A stretch of DNA of 52,585 bases from Paludibacter sp. (GTDB lineage Bacteria > Bacteroidota > Bacteroidia > Bacteroidales > Paludibacteraceae): assembly GCA_028710895.1 (NCBI GenBank), contig JAQTTH010000026.1, forward strand, positions 1 to 52,585, read 5' to 3'. Positions 15,644 through 25,254 of the stretch are shown here, piece by piece; position 1 is the stretch's first letter; every line of letters begins with the position of its first letter. Both the position numbers and the translations under genes were made by a program. The notes beneath the pieces were generated by a model, which worked only from the letters and a program-made list of their open reading frames with translations, was not told the origin of the DNA and ran no database searches.

Positions 15644-16726
15644 ATGTCATTGCGATTTAAAAGAATAGCTGTAAAGATTGGTAGTAATGTTCTGACCCGG
15701 GCTGATGGAACCCTGGATATTACACGCATGTCGGCTTTGGTGGATCAGATAGCTCAACTACATAAAAAAGGTGTTGAGATTGTATTGATTTCGTCGGGTG
15801 CTGTGGCCTCGGGTCGAAGTGTGCTGGGTATTAGCAAGAAAATGGATGTAGTTGATCAGCGTCAACTTTATTCGGCAGTTGGGCAGGCTAAACTGATAAA
15901 TCATTACTATGATCTTTTTCGTGAACATGGTATCACCGTTGGACAGGTGTTGACTACCAAAGAAAATTTCAGCAGCCGTCGTCATTACCTCAATCAGCGA
16001 AACTGTATGCGGGTTATGTTCGAAAATCGTGTTATTCCAATTGTAAATGAGAATGATACAGTGTCTGTCACTGAACTTATGTTTACCGATAACGATGAAC
16101 TATCCGGGCTAATTGCCTCCATGATGGATATGCATGCGTTGATAATTCTCAGCAATATTGATGGCATTTTCAATGGATCTCCCGCTAATCAGGAATCTAA
16201 AGTAATTCGACAGATTGATAAAGGGCAGGATATCTCGGATTTTATACAAAGTTCAAAATCTACGTTTGGACGTGGTGGCATGTTGACCAAAACATCCATT
16301 GCACGTAAAATTGCTGACGAAGGAATTGATGTATATATTGCAAATGGAAAACGTGACAGTATTTTGTTGCAATTACTTGATAAAAAGCAGGATGTTGTTT
16401 GTACGCGTTTTGTAGCATCGGCTGATGAAGTTTCGAGCGTGAAAAAATGGATTGCTCACAGCGAAGGATTTGCAAAAGGTGAAATTCATGTCAATGAGAA
16501 TGCAGCCATTGCACTTACAGGCGAAAAGGCCGTGAGCTTATTGCCTATTGGAGCTACCGAAATTATTGGTGATTTTGAAAAAGATGATATTGTAAAGATT
16601 GTTGACCAGAATGGTCACTCACTTGGGGTTGGCAAGGTTCAGTATGATAGCGATAAGGCGCGTGAAATGTTAGGAAAGAAAAATCAGAAGCCACTTGTGC
16701 ATTGCGACTATTTGTATTTGGAATAA
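15644..16726 (+). CDS. proB: Glutamate 5-kinase
   Basis: 360 residues: an amino-acid-kinase domain (about 1-255; KIGSNVLTRADGTLD, LISSGAVASGR, NENDTVSV, FGRGGMLTK) and a C-terminal PUA domain (about 272-355). It phosphorylates glutamate, the first step of proline synthesis in the cytoplasm. The PUA domain is that of the full-length feedback-inhibited enzyme. It is separated from proA by one small gene of unknown function. Confidence 0.96.
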   Translation: MSLRFKRIAVKIGSNVLTRADGTLDITRMSALVDQIAQLHKKGVEIVLISSGAVASGRSVLGISKKMDVVDQRQLYSAVGQAKLINHYYDLFREHGITVGQVLTTKENFSSRRHYLNQRNCMRVMFENRVIPIVNENDTVSVTELMFTDNDELSGLIASMMDMHALIILSNIDGIFNGSPANQESKVIRQIDKGQDISDFIQSSKSTFGRGGMLTKTSIARKIADEGIDVYIANGKRDSILLQLLDKKQDVVCTRFVASADEVSSVKKWIAHSEGFAKGEIHVNENAAIALTGEKAVSLLPIGATEIIGDFEKDDIVKIVDQNGHSLGVGKVQYDSDKAREMLGKKNQKPLVHCDYLYLE

Positions 16727-16740
16727 ATTGACTTGCCCAT

Positions 16741-17286
16741 ATGAACATAAGAATCTTTATCAATCGAACTTTACTCGTGATTTTTGCATTATTTGGATTA
16801 AGCGCTGCTGTTTCATCCGAAAATGCTTATGGGTATATTATTACGCTAAATTCTGATACTATACACGGAATTGTTCAACTCAGCCATTTCGACCAGGTTA
16901 CAGGTGGATTGATTCTGAATGGGATTGAAGAAGAGTCTTTTCATTCGAGAGTTGTTTTTATTGCGAAGAATGAAAAAAGATTTAAGGCTTATTTTCCGGA
17001 AATGTTATTAGGCTTCGGGTTTACGTACAGATCAGTAAATTATGTGTATCAGCGGCTTCTTGAGCAACGAAAAAGTATTTTTAAAAACGATCGACAGCAA
17101 TATCGGTTTATGCGATTGGTTTGTCAGGAAGCGGGCGGTGTGAGGTATAAAGATGTGAGAATGGCACCTAATCCCGGCTTACAATCGAACGAGGATGAAT
17201 ATCTGAAATTCAATATGCATTTGTTTAAGATAAAGAGAGGGGCTAAAATACAAGCTGAAAAACGAGATACTATAAAAAGTTTATAA
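16741..17286 (+). CDS. Exported protein of unknown function between proB and proA
   Basis: 181 residues. A hydrophobic N-terminal segment (about 8-25) looks like a signal peptide. The mature protein opens with YIITLNSDTIHGIV, a pattern seen in many Bacteroidetes exported proteins that consist of short beta-hairpins. I do not recognise a catalytic motif. It sits 14 nt after proB and 21 nt before proA, so it is surely co-transcribed with them, but a link to proline synthesis is not evident and an exported product would be an odd partner. Confidence 0.65.
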   Translation: MNIRIFINRTLLVIFALFGLSAAVSSENAYGYIITLNSDTIHGIVQLSHFDQVTGGLILNGIEEESFHSRVVFIAKNEKRFKAYFPEMLLGFGFTYRSVNYVYQRLLEQRKSIFKNDRQQYRFMRLVCQEAGGVRYKDVRMAPNPGLQSNEDEYLKFNMHLFKIKRGAKIQAEKRDTIKSL

Positions 17287-17307
17287 TCAGAGCTACTTTA
17301 AACGACA

Positions 17308-18567
17308 ATGAATAATACGAATATACAATCAGACTGGAAACAGGTTTCAGTAATTGCTTCGCGCTCGCTGAATTTGGTGACTAATGATGTGATTAATGCG
17401 GTTTTACTTGCTTTGGCTGATGAGGCAGAGGCCCAATCTGAAACCATTTTGAGTGAGAATGTGAAGGATTTGACTGTCATGGACAAATCAAACCCGATGT
17501 TTGATCGTCTTTTGCTAAGCAAAGAGCGTATAGCAGGAATTGCAGCTGATATACGAAATGTAGCTTCATTACCTTCTCCACTTGGCAAGCAGTTGATGGA
17601 AATCGAACGGCCAAATGGAATGCGAATTTCAAAAATCACAGTTCCGTTTGGTGTGGTCGGAATCATTTATGAAGCTCGACCAAATGTAAGTTTCGATGTC
17701 TTTTCGCTTTGCCTGAAATCGGGTAATGCTTGTGTGCTAAAGGGTGGAACCGATGCTCATAATTCTAATTTGGCAATAGTAAATGTCATTCAATCTGTGT
17801 TAGTGAAATTTGGATTAGATAAAAATATCGTCACGCTGTTGCCAGCTGGTCGTGAAGCTACAGCCGAGTTGATGAATGCTGTTGGTTTTGTTGATGTAAT
17901 TATCCCACGTGGTGGCAAAGGGTTGATCGATTTTGTGCGCGATAATTCCCGAATTCCGGTTATAGAAACCGGCGCCGGTATCTGCCATACTTATTTTGAT
18001 GAGTTTGGCGATTTGGAAAAAGGAAAACGAATCGTTTTTAATGCTAAGACTCGTCGCGTAAGCGTTTGTAATACATTAGATTGTCTTGTGATTCATGAAA
18101 AACGGTTGGCTGATTTGCCAGCACTTTGTGAAAAATTAGCCACTAAGAATGTTATTATATACGCCGATGTAAAAGCATATACCTTTTTGAATGGTAAATA
18201 TCCAACTCATTTGCTTCAGAAAGCAACGGAAGAAAGTTTTGGCATTGAATTCCTTGATTATAAAATGGCTGTAAAAACAGTTGAATCAATAAAAGAAGCA
18301 ACCGATCATATCGCTCATTTTAGTTCGAAGCACAGCGAATGTATTGTGAGTGAAAACGAGCTAAATATCAATTACTTCGATAAAGTTGTGGATGCAGCCT
18401 GTGTTTACACAAATGTTTCTACAGCCTTTACCGATGGCGCTCAGTTTGGGTTGGGTGCCGAAATAGGCATCAGCACGCAAAAACTACATGCTCGTGGTCC
18501 AATGGCACTGGCAGAATTGTGCTCTTATAAGTGGATTGTGAAGGGGGAAGGACAGGTTCGTGAATAA
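17308..18567 (+). CDS. proA: Gamma-glutamyl phosphate reductase
   Basis: 419 residues of the aldehyde-dehydrogenase superfamily. Family motifs include [37 protein letters not shown], and the catalytic Cys in [11 protein letters not shown]. It reduces glutamyl-5-phosphate to glutamate semialdehyde with NADPH, the step after ProB. The end motif [25 protein letters not shown] is diagnostic. A 9-bp stem-loop (18582-18603) just past the stop may mark the transcript end, though it lacks a T-run. Confidence 0.97.
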   Translation: MNNTNIQSDWKQVSVIASRSLNLVTNDVINAVLLALADEAEAQSETILSENVKDLTVMDKSNPMFDRLLLSKERIAGIAADIRNVASLPSPLGKQLMEIERPNGMRISKITVPFGVVGIIYEARPNVSFDVFSLCLKSGNACVLKGGTDAHNSNLAIVNVIQSVLVKFGLDKNIVTLLPAGREATAELMNAVGFVDVIIPRGGKGLIDFVRDNSRIPVIETGAGICHTYFDEFGDLEKGKRIVFNAKTRRVSVCNTLDCLVIHEKRLADLPALCEKLATKNVIIYADVKAYTFLNGKYPTHLLQKATEESFGIEFLDYKMAVKTVESIKEATDHIAHFSSKHSECIVSENELNINYFDKVVDAACVYTNVSTAFTDGAQFGLGAEIGISTQKLHARGPMALAELCSYKWIVKGEGQVRE

Positions 18568-18626
18568 TCATAATGTTTTTGTTTAAGTGATTATTCACTT
18601 AAATTCAAATATATTTACACAAATAG

Positions 18627-18657
18627 TTGTACAATCGAAAATAATTGACTTCCTTTG
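18627..18657 (+). promoter_or_regulatory. Probable promoter of the RRM gene
   Basis: TTG (18627-18629), 20 nt, TTCCTTTG (18650-18657). The -7 element deviates from TAnnTTTG at its second base. A start site near 18664 gives a leader of about 120 nt. Confidence 0.4.
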
Positions 18658-18663
18658 TAACCG

Positions 18664-18787
18664 AAAAGAAAGTTTAATTTTCGTATGGTTATTTCCGGCT
18701 CTCCTGTTTCAAGGTCAGAATTGCATTAACCTCGTTTCTTTATACTGTTCTTGAAACAATTTTTATTCAATTTTTTATTTTTATTTT
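18664..18787 (+). promoter_or_regulatory. Structured 5' leader of the RRM gene
   Basis: TGTTTCAAG (18705-18713) is perfectly complementary to CTTGAAACA (18750-18758). The 9-bp stem closes a 36-nt loop and is followed by several T-runs up to the start codon, so it could act as an attenuator or temperature-responsive element. The fold is visible; the function is inferred. Confidence 0.35.
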
Positions 18788-19033
18788 ATGAACATTTACG
18801 TAGGTAACTTAAGTTACAAAGTTCGCGAAAACGACCTTCAAGGGGTTATTGAAGAGTATGGTCAAGTTGAATCTTGCAAAATCATCAAAGATCGCGAAAC
18901 AGGAAAATCAAAAGGATTTGCATTTGTAGAAATGGCTGACGATGCTGCTGCTGCAAAAGTAATCGAAGAATTAAACGGTGCTGAATTTGATGGCCGCTCA
19001 ATGGTTGTTAAAGAAGCTCGTCCAAGAAACTAA
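18788..19033 (+). CDS. Single-RRM RNA-binding protein
   Basis: 81 residues, one RNA-recognition motif. RNP2 is IYVGNL (3-8) and RNP1 is KGFAFVEM (about 41-48). The short basic tail (VVKEARPRN) lacks the glycine-rich region of cyanobacterial Rbp proteins. Such proteins are abundant in Bacteroidetes, which usually lack Hfq, and are thought to act as general RNA chaperones. The gene is monocistronic, with a structured leader and a strong terminator. Confidence 0.93.
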   Translation: MNIYVGNLSYKVRENDLQGVIEEYGQVESCKIIKDRETGKSKGFAFVEMADDAAAAKVIEELNGAEFDGRSMVVKEARPRN

Positions 19034-19055
19034 GATTTTTTAAAGACACAAAGAG

Positions 19056-19090
19056 AACTTCTGTTGCCGAAAGGTGGCAGAAGTTTTTTT
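19056..19090 (+). terminator. Terminator of the RRM gene
   Basis: A 13-bp stem (19056-19068 with 19073-19085, three G-U pairs) capped by a GAAA tetraloop and followed by TTTTT (19086-19090). Confidence 0.92.
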
Positions 19091-19112
19091 GTAAATACTA
19101 TTCAATATAGCT

Positions 19113-19991
19113 ATGTTAAAAGGCCTTTTTTCTCAAAGCGGAATTATATCCAAAATACTGATTTTGTTCGGTATCTCTTGTTTTACAGTAGTTCTGGGGG
19201 CTATTGTAATGCTTTTAGTTCCTCATGCTGATGTGCAGGATGTTAGTTATTTGAAAAGTATGCAACTTGTTGAATCTGTCGGCATGTTTGTGATTCCTCC
19301 GTTCATCTTGGCCTATTTCTGTAGCGAAAATGCTATGGTTTTTTTACACTTCAATAAGAAGACGAATTGGCTTCACATTGCATTGGTGGTTCTTTTTATG
19401 CTAATGATAATTCCCGGGATAAATTTGATTTCGAGTCTTAATCAACAGTTGGTCTTGCCCAAAGCTTTTGCAGGAATTGAGGTATGGATGAAAACATCGG
19501 AAGCTCAGGCGGCTAAGCTGACGGAGCAGTTGCTGAATATTCATAGTTTGCAGGCTTTGTTATTTAATATTCTGTTGATTGCAATGATTCCGGCTTTAGG
19601 TGAAGAGCTTTTCTTTCGTGGTGCAATACAAGGTATCTTTGGCGAAAAAATGAATATCCGGTTTGCAATCTGGATTAGTGCTATCGTTTTCAGTGCCATT
19701 CATTTGCAATTTTACGGATTTTTCCCACGCTTGTTGATGGGTGCATTTTTCGGTTATTTGTTGTTTTGGAGTGAAAACCTCTGGTTGCCAATTGCTGCCC
19801 ACTTTACGAATAATGCAATTGCTGTTGTTTTTTATTACCTGAAGTTTAACGGGCATACACTTCCGGATATTGATACGATAGGAACCGGAAATACCTTATG
19901 GCTCGGACTTTTAAGTGCGATATTGGCTATTTGTGGTTTCTTCTGGCTAAAAAAACTCCTGTACAAGCAAAAGCCGGTTTCATTGGAATAG
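19113..19991 (+). CDS. CPBP family intramembrane glutamic endopeptidase
   Basis: 292 residues with about eight hydrophobic segments. The family motifs are present: EExxxR in GEELFFRGAIQGIF (about 167-180), the second motif with a catalytic His in FSAIHLQFYGFFPRLLMGAFFGYLLFW, and a third His in PIAAHFTNN. These are Rce1/CAAX-protease-like enzymes of the inner membrane; bacterial substrates are mostly unknown. It starts 22 nt after the RRM terminator. About 245 nt without any gene follow before porW, in which I see nothing definite. Confidence 0.88.
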   Translation: MLKGLFSQSGIISKILILFGISCFTVVLGAIVMLLVPHADVQDVSYLKSMQLVESVGMFVIPPFILAYFCSENAMVFLHFNKKTNWLHIALVVLFMLMIIPGINLISSLNQQLVLPKAFAGIEVWMKTSEAQAAKLTEQLLNIHSLQALLFNILLIAMIPALGEELFFRGAIQGIFGEKMNIRFAIWISAIVFSAIHLQFYGFFPRLLMGAFFGYLLFWSENLWLPIAAHFTNNAIAVVFYYLKFNGHTLPDIDTIGTGNTLWLGLLSAILAICGFFWLKKLLYKQKPVSLE

Positions 19992-20235
19992 CAGCTTCAA
20001 CTTCCCTTATTTGCTATTTTTCACTTACTTCCACAATGTTTATCCATATTGTGTTGCCGTTTTTTGCTGCAAAATGTGTATTTTTGTGAGTTAAAAGGCA
20101 ATAGAAAGCGATTTTTAAAGTTTCTATTATCGGGTTGCTGGCTTTATCAATTAGTTTGACTAAAATTTGTCAGAAATGTTGTGTTTAACTTGATTTGATG
20201 CAACTTGAGTTCGAACTGTAAATTCATATTTATTT

Positions 20236-23200
20236 TTGAAAAAGATATCTCTACATAAAATTCTCCTGATTTTGCTGATAATGTTTATCAGTGCTTGTTC
20301 TACGAAAAAAAATACATGGGCAAGCCGGGAAATTCAGGCAGTGAATACACGGTTCAATGTGTATTTTAATGGGTATACGAGCTATAATGAAGGATTGAAA
20401 AATATCCTTAAAGCAAATAAAGAAGATTATTCGAATGTGATACCAATGTATCCGATTAGTCATCACTCCAATGCACAATCTGCAATTTCTGATATGGATC
20501 GGACCATTGAAAAATGCCGTAAAGCCATAAAATTACATTCCATTAAAGTAAAGCCTACTAAGAATTTAAAGAAAATGTATTCTCCCGAATACAAGCTTTT
20601 TTATAATCAGGAGGAATTTAACCCTGCAATGAAAGATGCGTGGTTATTACTTGCTAAAGCAGAATTTCATAAAGCCGATTTTATGGGTTCGGTTGGAACC
20701 TTCTCGTATATTGCCCGTCATTACAATTCGGATAAGGAGTTGGAGAGCATTTGTCAATTATGGATAGCGCGGGCTTATGGCGAAATGGGTTGGATTTACG
20801 AAGCAGAACAAGTACTTTCAAAATTGAAACAAGATAACCTGAAGCGTTCAAATACTGGCCTTTTCGCGTCGGTGAATGCGGATTTACTGTTGAAAAAGCA
20901 CCAATATAAAGAAGCTATCCCGTTTTTAGAACTGGCATTAGCCAATGAAGATAACAGGGACATGCAAATTCGGTTTGGTTATTTACTGGGGCAACTTTAC
21001 CAGAAAACAAATGACAATAAGGCAGCGTATGAAGCTTATGGCAAGGTAATTAAAAGGAATCCCCCGTATGAAATGGACTTTAATGCCCGCATTAGCCAGA
21101 TACAATTGAATGTTGGCAATGTGTCCGGACTTCGGAATGAACTGAAGAAGATGATGAAAAATCCCAATAACAAAGATTATCTGGATCAGTTGTATTTTGT
21201 AATGGGTAACACGTATTTGACTAGAAAAGATACGGTTAAAGCAATTGAGAATTTCAAATTATCGGTTGAAAAGAGCAAAAGAAAAGGAATAGATAAAGCC
21301 ATAACGCTGATAACACTGGGTGATATTTATTATGAAAAACGAAAATATGTACTTGCACAACCTTGTTACGATGAGGCTTCGAAAATAATTACAAACGAAC
21401 AAGAGGATTTTGCTCGGGTCAGCAAACGGGCAGAAACACTGAGCGAACTGGTTACCCAAAACGATATTGTTACGTTACAAGACAGCCTTCAGGCTTTGGC
21501 GGCTTTACCGGAAGCCAGGCGGCTGGATATTGTTGATAATGTGATAAGAAAATTGATTGCTGATGAAAAAGCTGCGGCTGAGAAAGCAAGAAAAGATAGT
21601 GAGCAACGGAGTAGAAATCCGGAAGGTGAGGATGGTGATTTGACCGGACCTCCAATTGGAATGAGTTCTGTGGGTGGATGGTATTTCTATAACCCGGAAA
21701 TTATTCGCAATGGCCAAAGCGAGTTCCTGAAGCGTTGGGGAAAGCGTAAACTGGAAGATAACTGGAGAAGAACAAATAAATCGACTTCGCTTTTTGCAGA
21801 AGAACCAACTGATACTACCCGACTTGCAAATGACTCAACAACAGCTAAAAAGGCTAAAGAAATAAACGATAATAAAAAACCGGAATTTTATCTGAGTCAG
21901 ATTCCGTTGTCACCAACTCAAATTGCAAAATCCAATGCTGAAATTGCAACTGCTTTGTTCTCAATGGGGGAGATTTATAAAGATAAGGTAGAAGATTTTC
22001 CGTTAGCAATAAGCACATTTAATAAGTTTATTAACCGTTTTGGAAATGACGAACGTGTGGCTGATGCCTATTTTGATATTTACATGATTCAAAAGAAACT
22101 TGGTAATCTGAGTGACGCTGAAAATTCACGAAATGTTTTAGTTACAAAATATCCGAATTCTAAATACCAGAAAATTTTATCGCAATCTGATTACTCCGAG
22201 CGACTTGAACGGATGTATCACGATCAGGATTCGGTGTATAGTTTGACTTATAAAGCCTATAACGATAGTAAATTCAATGATGTATTTACCAAAGTTGCTT
22301 ATATTAAGAAGAATTATCCATTGTCGACATTAATGCCAAAATTCTTATTCCTGAATGCATTGAGCATTGGCAAAACAGATTCACAGGACAAATTCAGAAC
22401 AGCGTTGGATTCATTGGTTGTAACTTATCCACAAAGTGATGTGACCGCGATGGCCAAAGATATTTTGGCCCTGATGAAACAAGGACAGGAATCTAAAACG
22501 GGCACGTCGCACGGTTCATTGCTGACCCGACGTGATGAAGCAGAGAGATTAGAAGTGAAAGAAATGACTGATGTTCAATTCTCATCAGATAAACAAACAA
22601 GGCATCGACTGTTGTTAGTTAGTTCAACTGAACAAGGGAACATGAATAAGTTGCAATATGACGTTGCATCTTTCAATTTTTCCCGATTCCTGATTAAAGA
22701 TTTTGATTTGGTAATCAATAAATTAGATACTACCCGAAATAGCTTGTCGGTTACTAACTTTGATTCGTACGATGAGGCTAATTCGTACTTAAACTCGATA
22801 AATTCTGATGCAGCTCTTACACGGTTGATGAATGATCTTCAGGTTCAGAAAGTTATTATTTCGGAAGATAACTATGCGCTTGTAAGAACGTCATCGAGTT
22901 TAGAAAACTATCAGGCTTTTCTTTTGAATCCGGTTGTGACGAAGCCGAAAGCAGCTCCATTAGTAGTTAATAGCCAGAAAAAACTGGAATCGGTTACTGC
23001 TGTTGCTAAAGCTAATAATACAAAGAATGCTGTTGTTAAGGAGGTGAAACCTGCTGAAAAACAACTGCTAGAAAAGCCGGCTGATAAACCTGTAAATAAG
23101 ACTATTGAAACAACTGTTCAAAATAAACCGACAGAGGCAAAAACGATTGAACCGAAACCAACTGAAAAGCAAGTACAAAAACCAACAGACACTCCTGTTC

Positions 23201-23670
23201 AAAAAGCTCAGGATTCAAAGCCAGAAGTAAAGCCCACTGCTGCAGTTACGGCACCGGTAGTTGTTGCTCAACCAAAGCAGGATGACGTGCCATTGTTTAA
23301 GGGATTATTTGCGTATAGAGCCAATGAACCACATTATGTTGCTATTTACGTACTTTCGGGAACTTTTGATTTTGAAAAGATAAGAACGACTTATGAAGCT
23401 TACAACAAGCAGAATTTTGCCGGAATGAATTTGAAAGTAAGCCTGGAAAAAATGGATAAAACACAGGTTGTAATTATTGGAAGTTTTACTGATGCGGCAA
23501 CAGCGAAATCATATTTGTTGCGTATGGTGAAGGAAAAAACACTTTTCGAAGGATTGAAAGGTGCCAGTTATCGTAATTTGCTTGGTTCACAAAAGAATTT
23601 GAACACTGTTTTTCAACAAAATGCCCTCAATACCTATTTTGAGTTTATGCAACAATATTATTTGAAGTAG
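20236..23670 (+). CDS. porW: Type IX secretion system TPR lipoprotein PorW/SprE
   Basis: 1144 residues. The lipoprotein signal peptide ends ISAC, followed by the PorW/SprE opening: STKKNTWASREIQAVNTRFN, then VYFNGYTSYNEG. Tetratricopeptide repeats cover about residues 130-400 and 570-760, then comes a Lys/Pro/Thr-rich low-complexity linker (about 910-1010) and a C-terminal domain. PorW is an outer-membrane-attached factor needed for T9SS export and gliding. The start codon is TTG at 20236: later ATGs would cut the hydrophobic core. The next gene is porX, which supports the T9SS assignment. Confidence 0.88.
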   Translation: MKKISLHKILLILLIMFISACSTKKNTWASREIQAVNTRFNVYFNGYTSYNEGLKNILKANKEDYSNVIPMYPISHHSNAQSAISDMDRTIEKCRKAIKLHSIKVKPTKNLKKMYSPEYKLFYNQEEFNPAMKDAWLLLAKAEFHKADFMGSVGTFSYIARHYNSDKELESICQLWIARAYGEMGWIYEAEQVLSKLKQDNLKRSNTGLFASVNADLLLKKHQYKEAIPFLELALANEDNRDMQIRFGYLLGQLYQKTNDNKAAYEAYGKVIKRNPPYEMDFNARISQIQLNVGNVSGLRNELKKMMKNPNNKDYLDQLYFVMGNTYLTRKDTVKAIENFKLSVEKSKRKGIDKAITLITLGDIYYEKRKYVLAQPCYDEASKIITNEQEDFARVSKRAETLSELVTQNDIVTLQDSLQALAALPEARRLDIVDNVIRKLIADEKAAAEKARKDSEQRSRNPEGEDGDLTGPPIGMSSVGGWYFYNPEIIRNGQSEFLKRWGKRKLEDNWRRTNKSTSLFAEEPTDTTRLANDSTTAKKAKEINDNKKPEFYLSQIPLSPTQIAKSNAEIATALFSMGEIYKDKVEDFPLAISTFNKFINRFGNDERVADAYFDIYMIQKKLGNLSDAENSRNVLVTKYPNSKYQKILSQSDYSERLERMYHDQDSVYSLTYKAYNDSKFNDVFTKVAYIKKNYPLSTLMPKFLFLNALSIGKTDSQDKFRTALDSLVVTYPQSDVTAMAKDILALMKQGQESKTGTSHGSLLTRRDEAERLEVKEMTDVQFSSDKQTRHRLLLVSSTEQGNMNKLQYDVASFNFSRFLIKDFDLVINKLDTTRNSLSVTNFDSYDEANSYLNSINSDAALTRLMNDLQVQKVIISEDNYALVRTSSSLENYQAFLLNPVVTKPKAAPLVVNSQKKLESVTAVAKANNTKNAVVKEVKPAEKQLLEKPADKPVNKTIETTVQNKPTEAKTIEPKPTEKQVQKPTDTPVQKAQDSKPEVKPTAAVTAPVVVAQPKQDDVPLFKGLFAYRANEPHYVAIYVLSGTFDFEKIRTTYEAYNKQNFAGMNLKVSLEKMDKTQVVIIGSFTDAATAKSYLLRMVKEKTLFEGLKGASYRNLLGSQKNLNTVFQQNALNTYFEFMQQYYLK

Positions 23671-23705
23671 TATTTTTATAACCAAGACTTTAATTGAAAA
23701 ATATC

Positions 23706-25253
23706 ATGAAAAAAGACCGCATACTTTGGGCTGACGACGAAATGGATTTGCTGCGCCCTTATATTTTATTTCTCGAAGAAAAAGGATACGAAGTGATAAC
23801 TGCCACCAATGGAAAGGATGCAGTAGAACTTTGCCAAAAGGAAAGTTTTGATATTATTTTTCTGGATGAGAATATGCCGGGTTTGAGTGGGTTGGAAACA
23901 TTGGCATTGATTAAAGATATTGATCCGAATGTGCCCATGGTTATGATTACCAAAAGTGAAGAGGAAAATATCATGAATATGGCAATCGGTAGCAAGATAG
24001 CCGATTATCTTACAAAACCGGTAAATCCGAGTCAGATATTGCTGACCCTGAAGAAAAACATTCACAAAAAGGAAATTGTTACGGAACACACCACTTCTAC
24101 TTATCAATCGCAATTTGGGCGCATTGGAATGCAGATAAATGACTCGTTGACTTATGAAGATTGGGTGGAAGTGTATAAGAAGCTTGTTTATTGGGAACTG
24201 GAGCTTGCCGAAACGGACAACGGCATGGATGAGATGCTCAAAATGCAGAAAACTGAAGCAAATAATACTTTCACCAAGTTCATAAAAAAGAATTATGTTG
24301 ATTGGTTTGAGCATCCCGAAAAGCGGCCACTTATGAGTCCTGATTTGTTCAAAACCAAGGTTTTTCCCTTGCTGGACAAAGGTGAAAAGGTGTTCTTTAT
24401 CGTTGTTGATAATTTCCGTTACGATCAATGGAAAGTAATACGCGAAATGCTGAGCGAATTTTACCAGTTCACGGATGAAGGAATGTATTGCAGTATGCTC
24501 CCAACAGCAACGCAATATGCCCGGAATGCTATTTTTTCAGGACTTCTACCGGTTCAGATTCAACAAATGTTTCCGAATCTTTGGGTAGAAGAAGAGGATG
24601 AGGAAGGGAAAAATCTTTTCGAAAAAGATCTGTTGCAAACTCAGTTAGATCGATTCCGGAAGAAATACAGCTTTTCGTATCACAAAATAAATGATTCTAA
24701 TTCGTGCGAAAGATTAATAGATCAACTGTCACGCATTGATAATAATCAATTGAATGTTTGTGTGTTGAACTTTATTGATATGCTTTCACATGCCCGCACC
24801 GAATCTAAAATGATGCGTGAATTGGCCAACGATGCTGAAGCTTACCGTTCGCTAACGCTTTCGTGGTTTAAGCACTCAGCGACTTACGAACTGTTTAAGG
24901 CGATTGCTCAGCGAGGTTATAAAGTTGTTTTCACCACCGATCATGGAACTATTCAGGTTGACAATGCTATTAAAGTAATTGGAGATAAAAACACAAATAC
25001 AAATTTACGGTACAAAGTTGGTAAAAATTTGAGTTATAACAAAAAAGAAGTTTTTGAAATAACGAAACCTTCTGTAGTTGGTTTACCAAGCCCAAATGTT
25101 AGCTCTGCTTATATTTTTGCTTGTAATGACGACTTTTTTGCTTATCCAAATAATTATAATCACTACGTAAGTTACTATAAAAACACATTCCAGCATGGTG
25201 GAATTTCATTGGAAGAAATGCTGATTCCGCTTGTTGTAATGGAACCCAAATAA
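23706..25253 (+). CDS. porX: Type IX secretion response regulator PorX (receiver + PglZ domain)
   Basis: 515 residues from ATG 23706; the TTG at 23694 would add four residues. The receiver domain (about 4-120) has acidic residues D10-D11, phospho-acceptor D54 in FLDENMPG, T82 and K104 (LTKP). In place of a DNA-binding domain it has an alkaline-phosphatase-superfamily PglZ domain (about 205-515), with FFIVVDNFRYDQW, ATQYARNAIFSG, FIDMLSHAR and TTDHGT. This architecture defines PorX, which with the kinase PorY controls T9SS gene expression. It has a 1-nt gap to argF' downstream. Confidence 0.92.
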   Translation: MKKDRILWADDEMDLLRPYILFLEEKGYEVITATNGKDAVELCQKESFDIIFLDENMPGLSGLETLALIKDIDPNVPMVMITKSEEENIMNMAIGSKIADYLTKPVNPSQILLTLKKNIHKKEIVTEHTTSTYQSQFGRIGMQINDSLTYEDWVEVYKKLVYWELELAETDNGMDEMLKMQKTEANNTFTKFIKKNYVDWFEHPEKRPLMSPDLFKTKVFPLLDKGEKVFFIVVDNFRYDQWKVIREMLSEFYQFTDEGMYCSMLPTATQYARNAIFSGLLPVQIQQMFPNLWVEEEDEEGKNLFEKDLLQTQLDRFRKKYSFSYHKINDSNSCERLIDQLSRIDNNQLNVCVLNFIDMLSHARTESKMMRELANDAEAYRSLTLSWFKHSATYELFKAIAQRGYKVVFTTDHGTIQVDNAIKVIGDKNTNTNLRYKVGKNLSYNKKEVFEITKPSVVGLPSPNVSSAYIFACNDDFFAYPNNYNHYVSYYKNTFQHGGISLEEMLIPLVVMEPK

Positions 25254-25254
25254 T

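Noticed and set aside
18582-18603. Intrinsic terminator after proA
   Set aside because: The 9-bp stem is clear, but neither strand has a T-run after it.
23766-24515. Long minus-strand open frame (249 codons) inside porX
   Set aside because: It is antisense to a gene with complete receiver and PglZ domains, and its own translation has no domain pattern.
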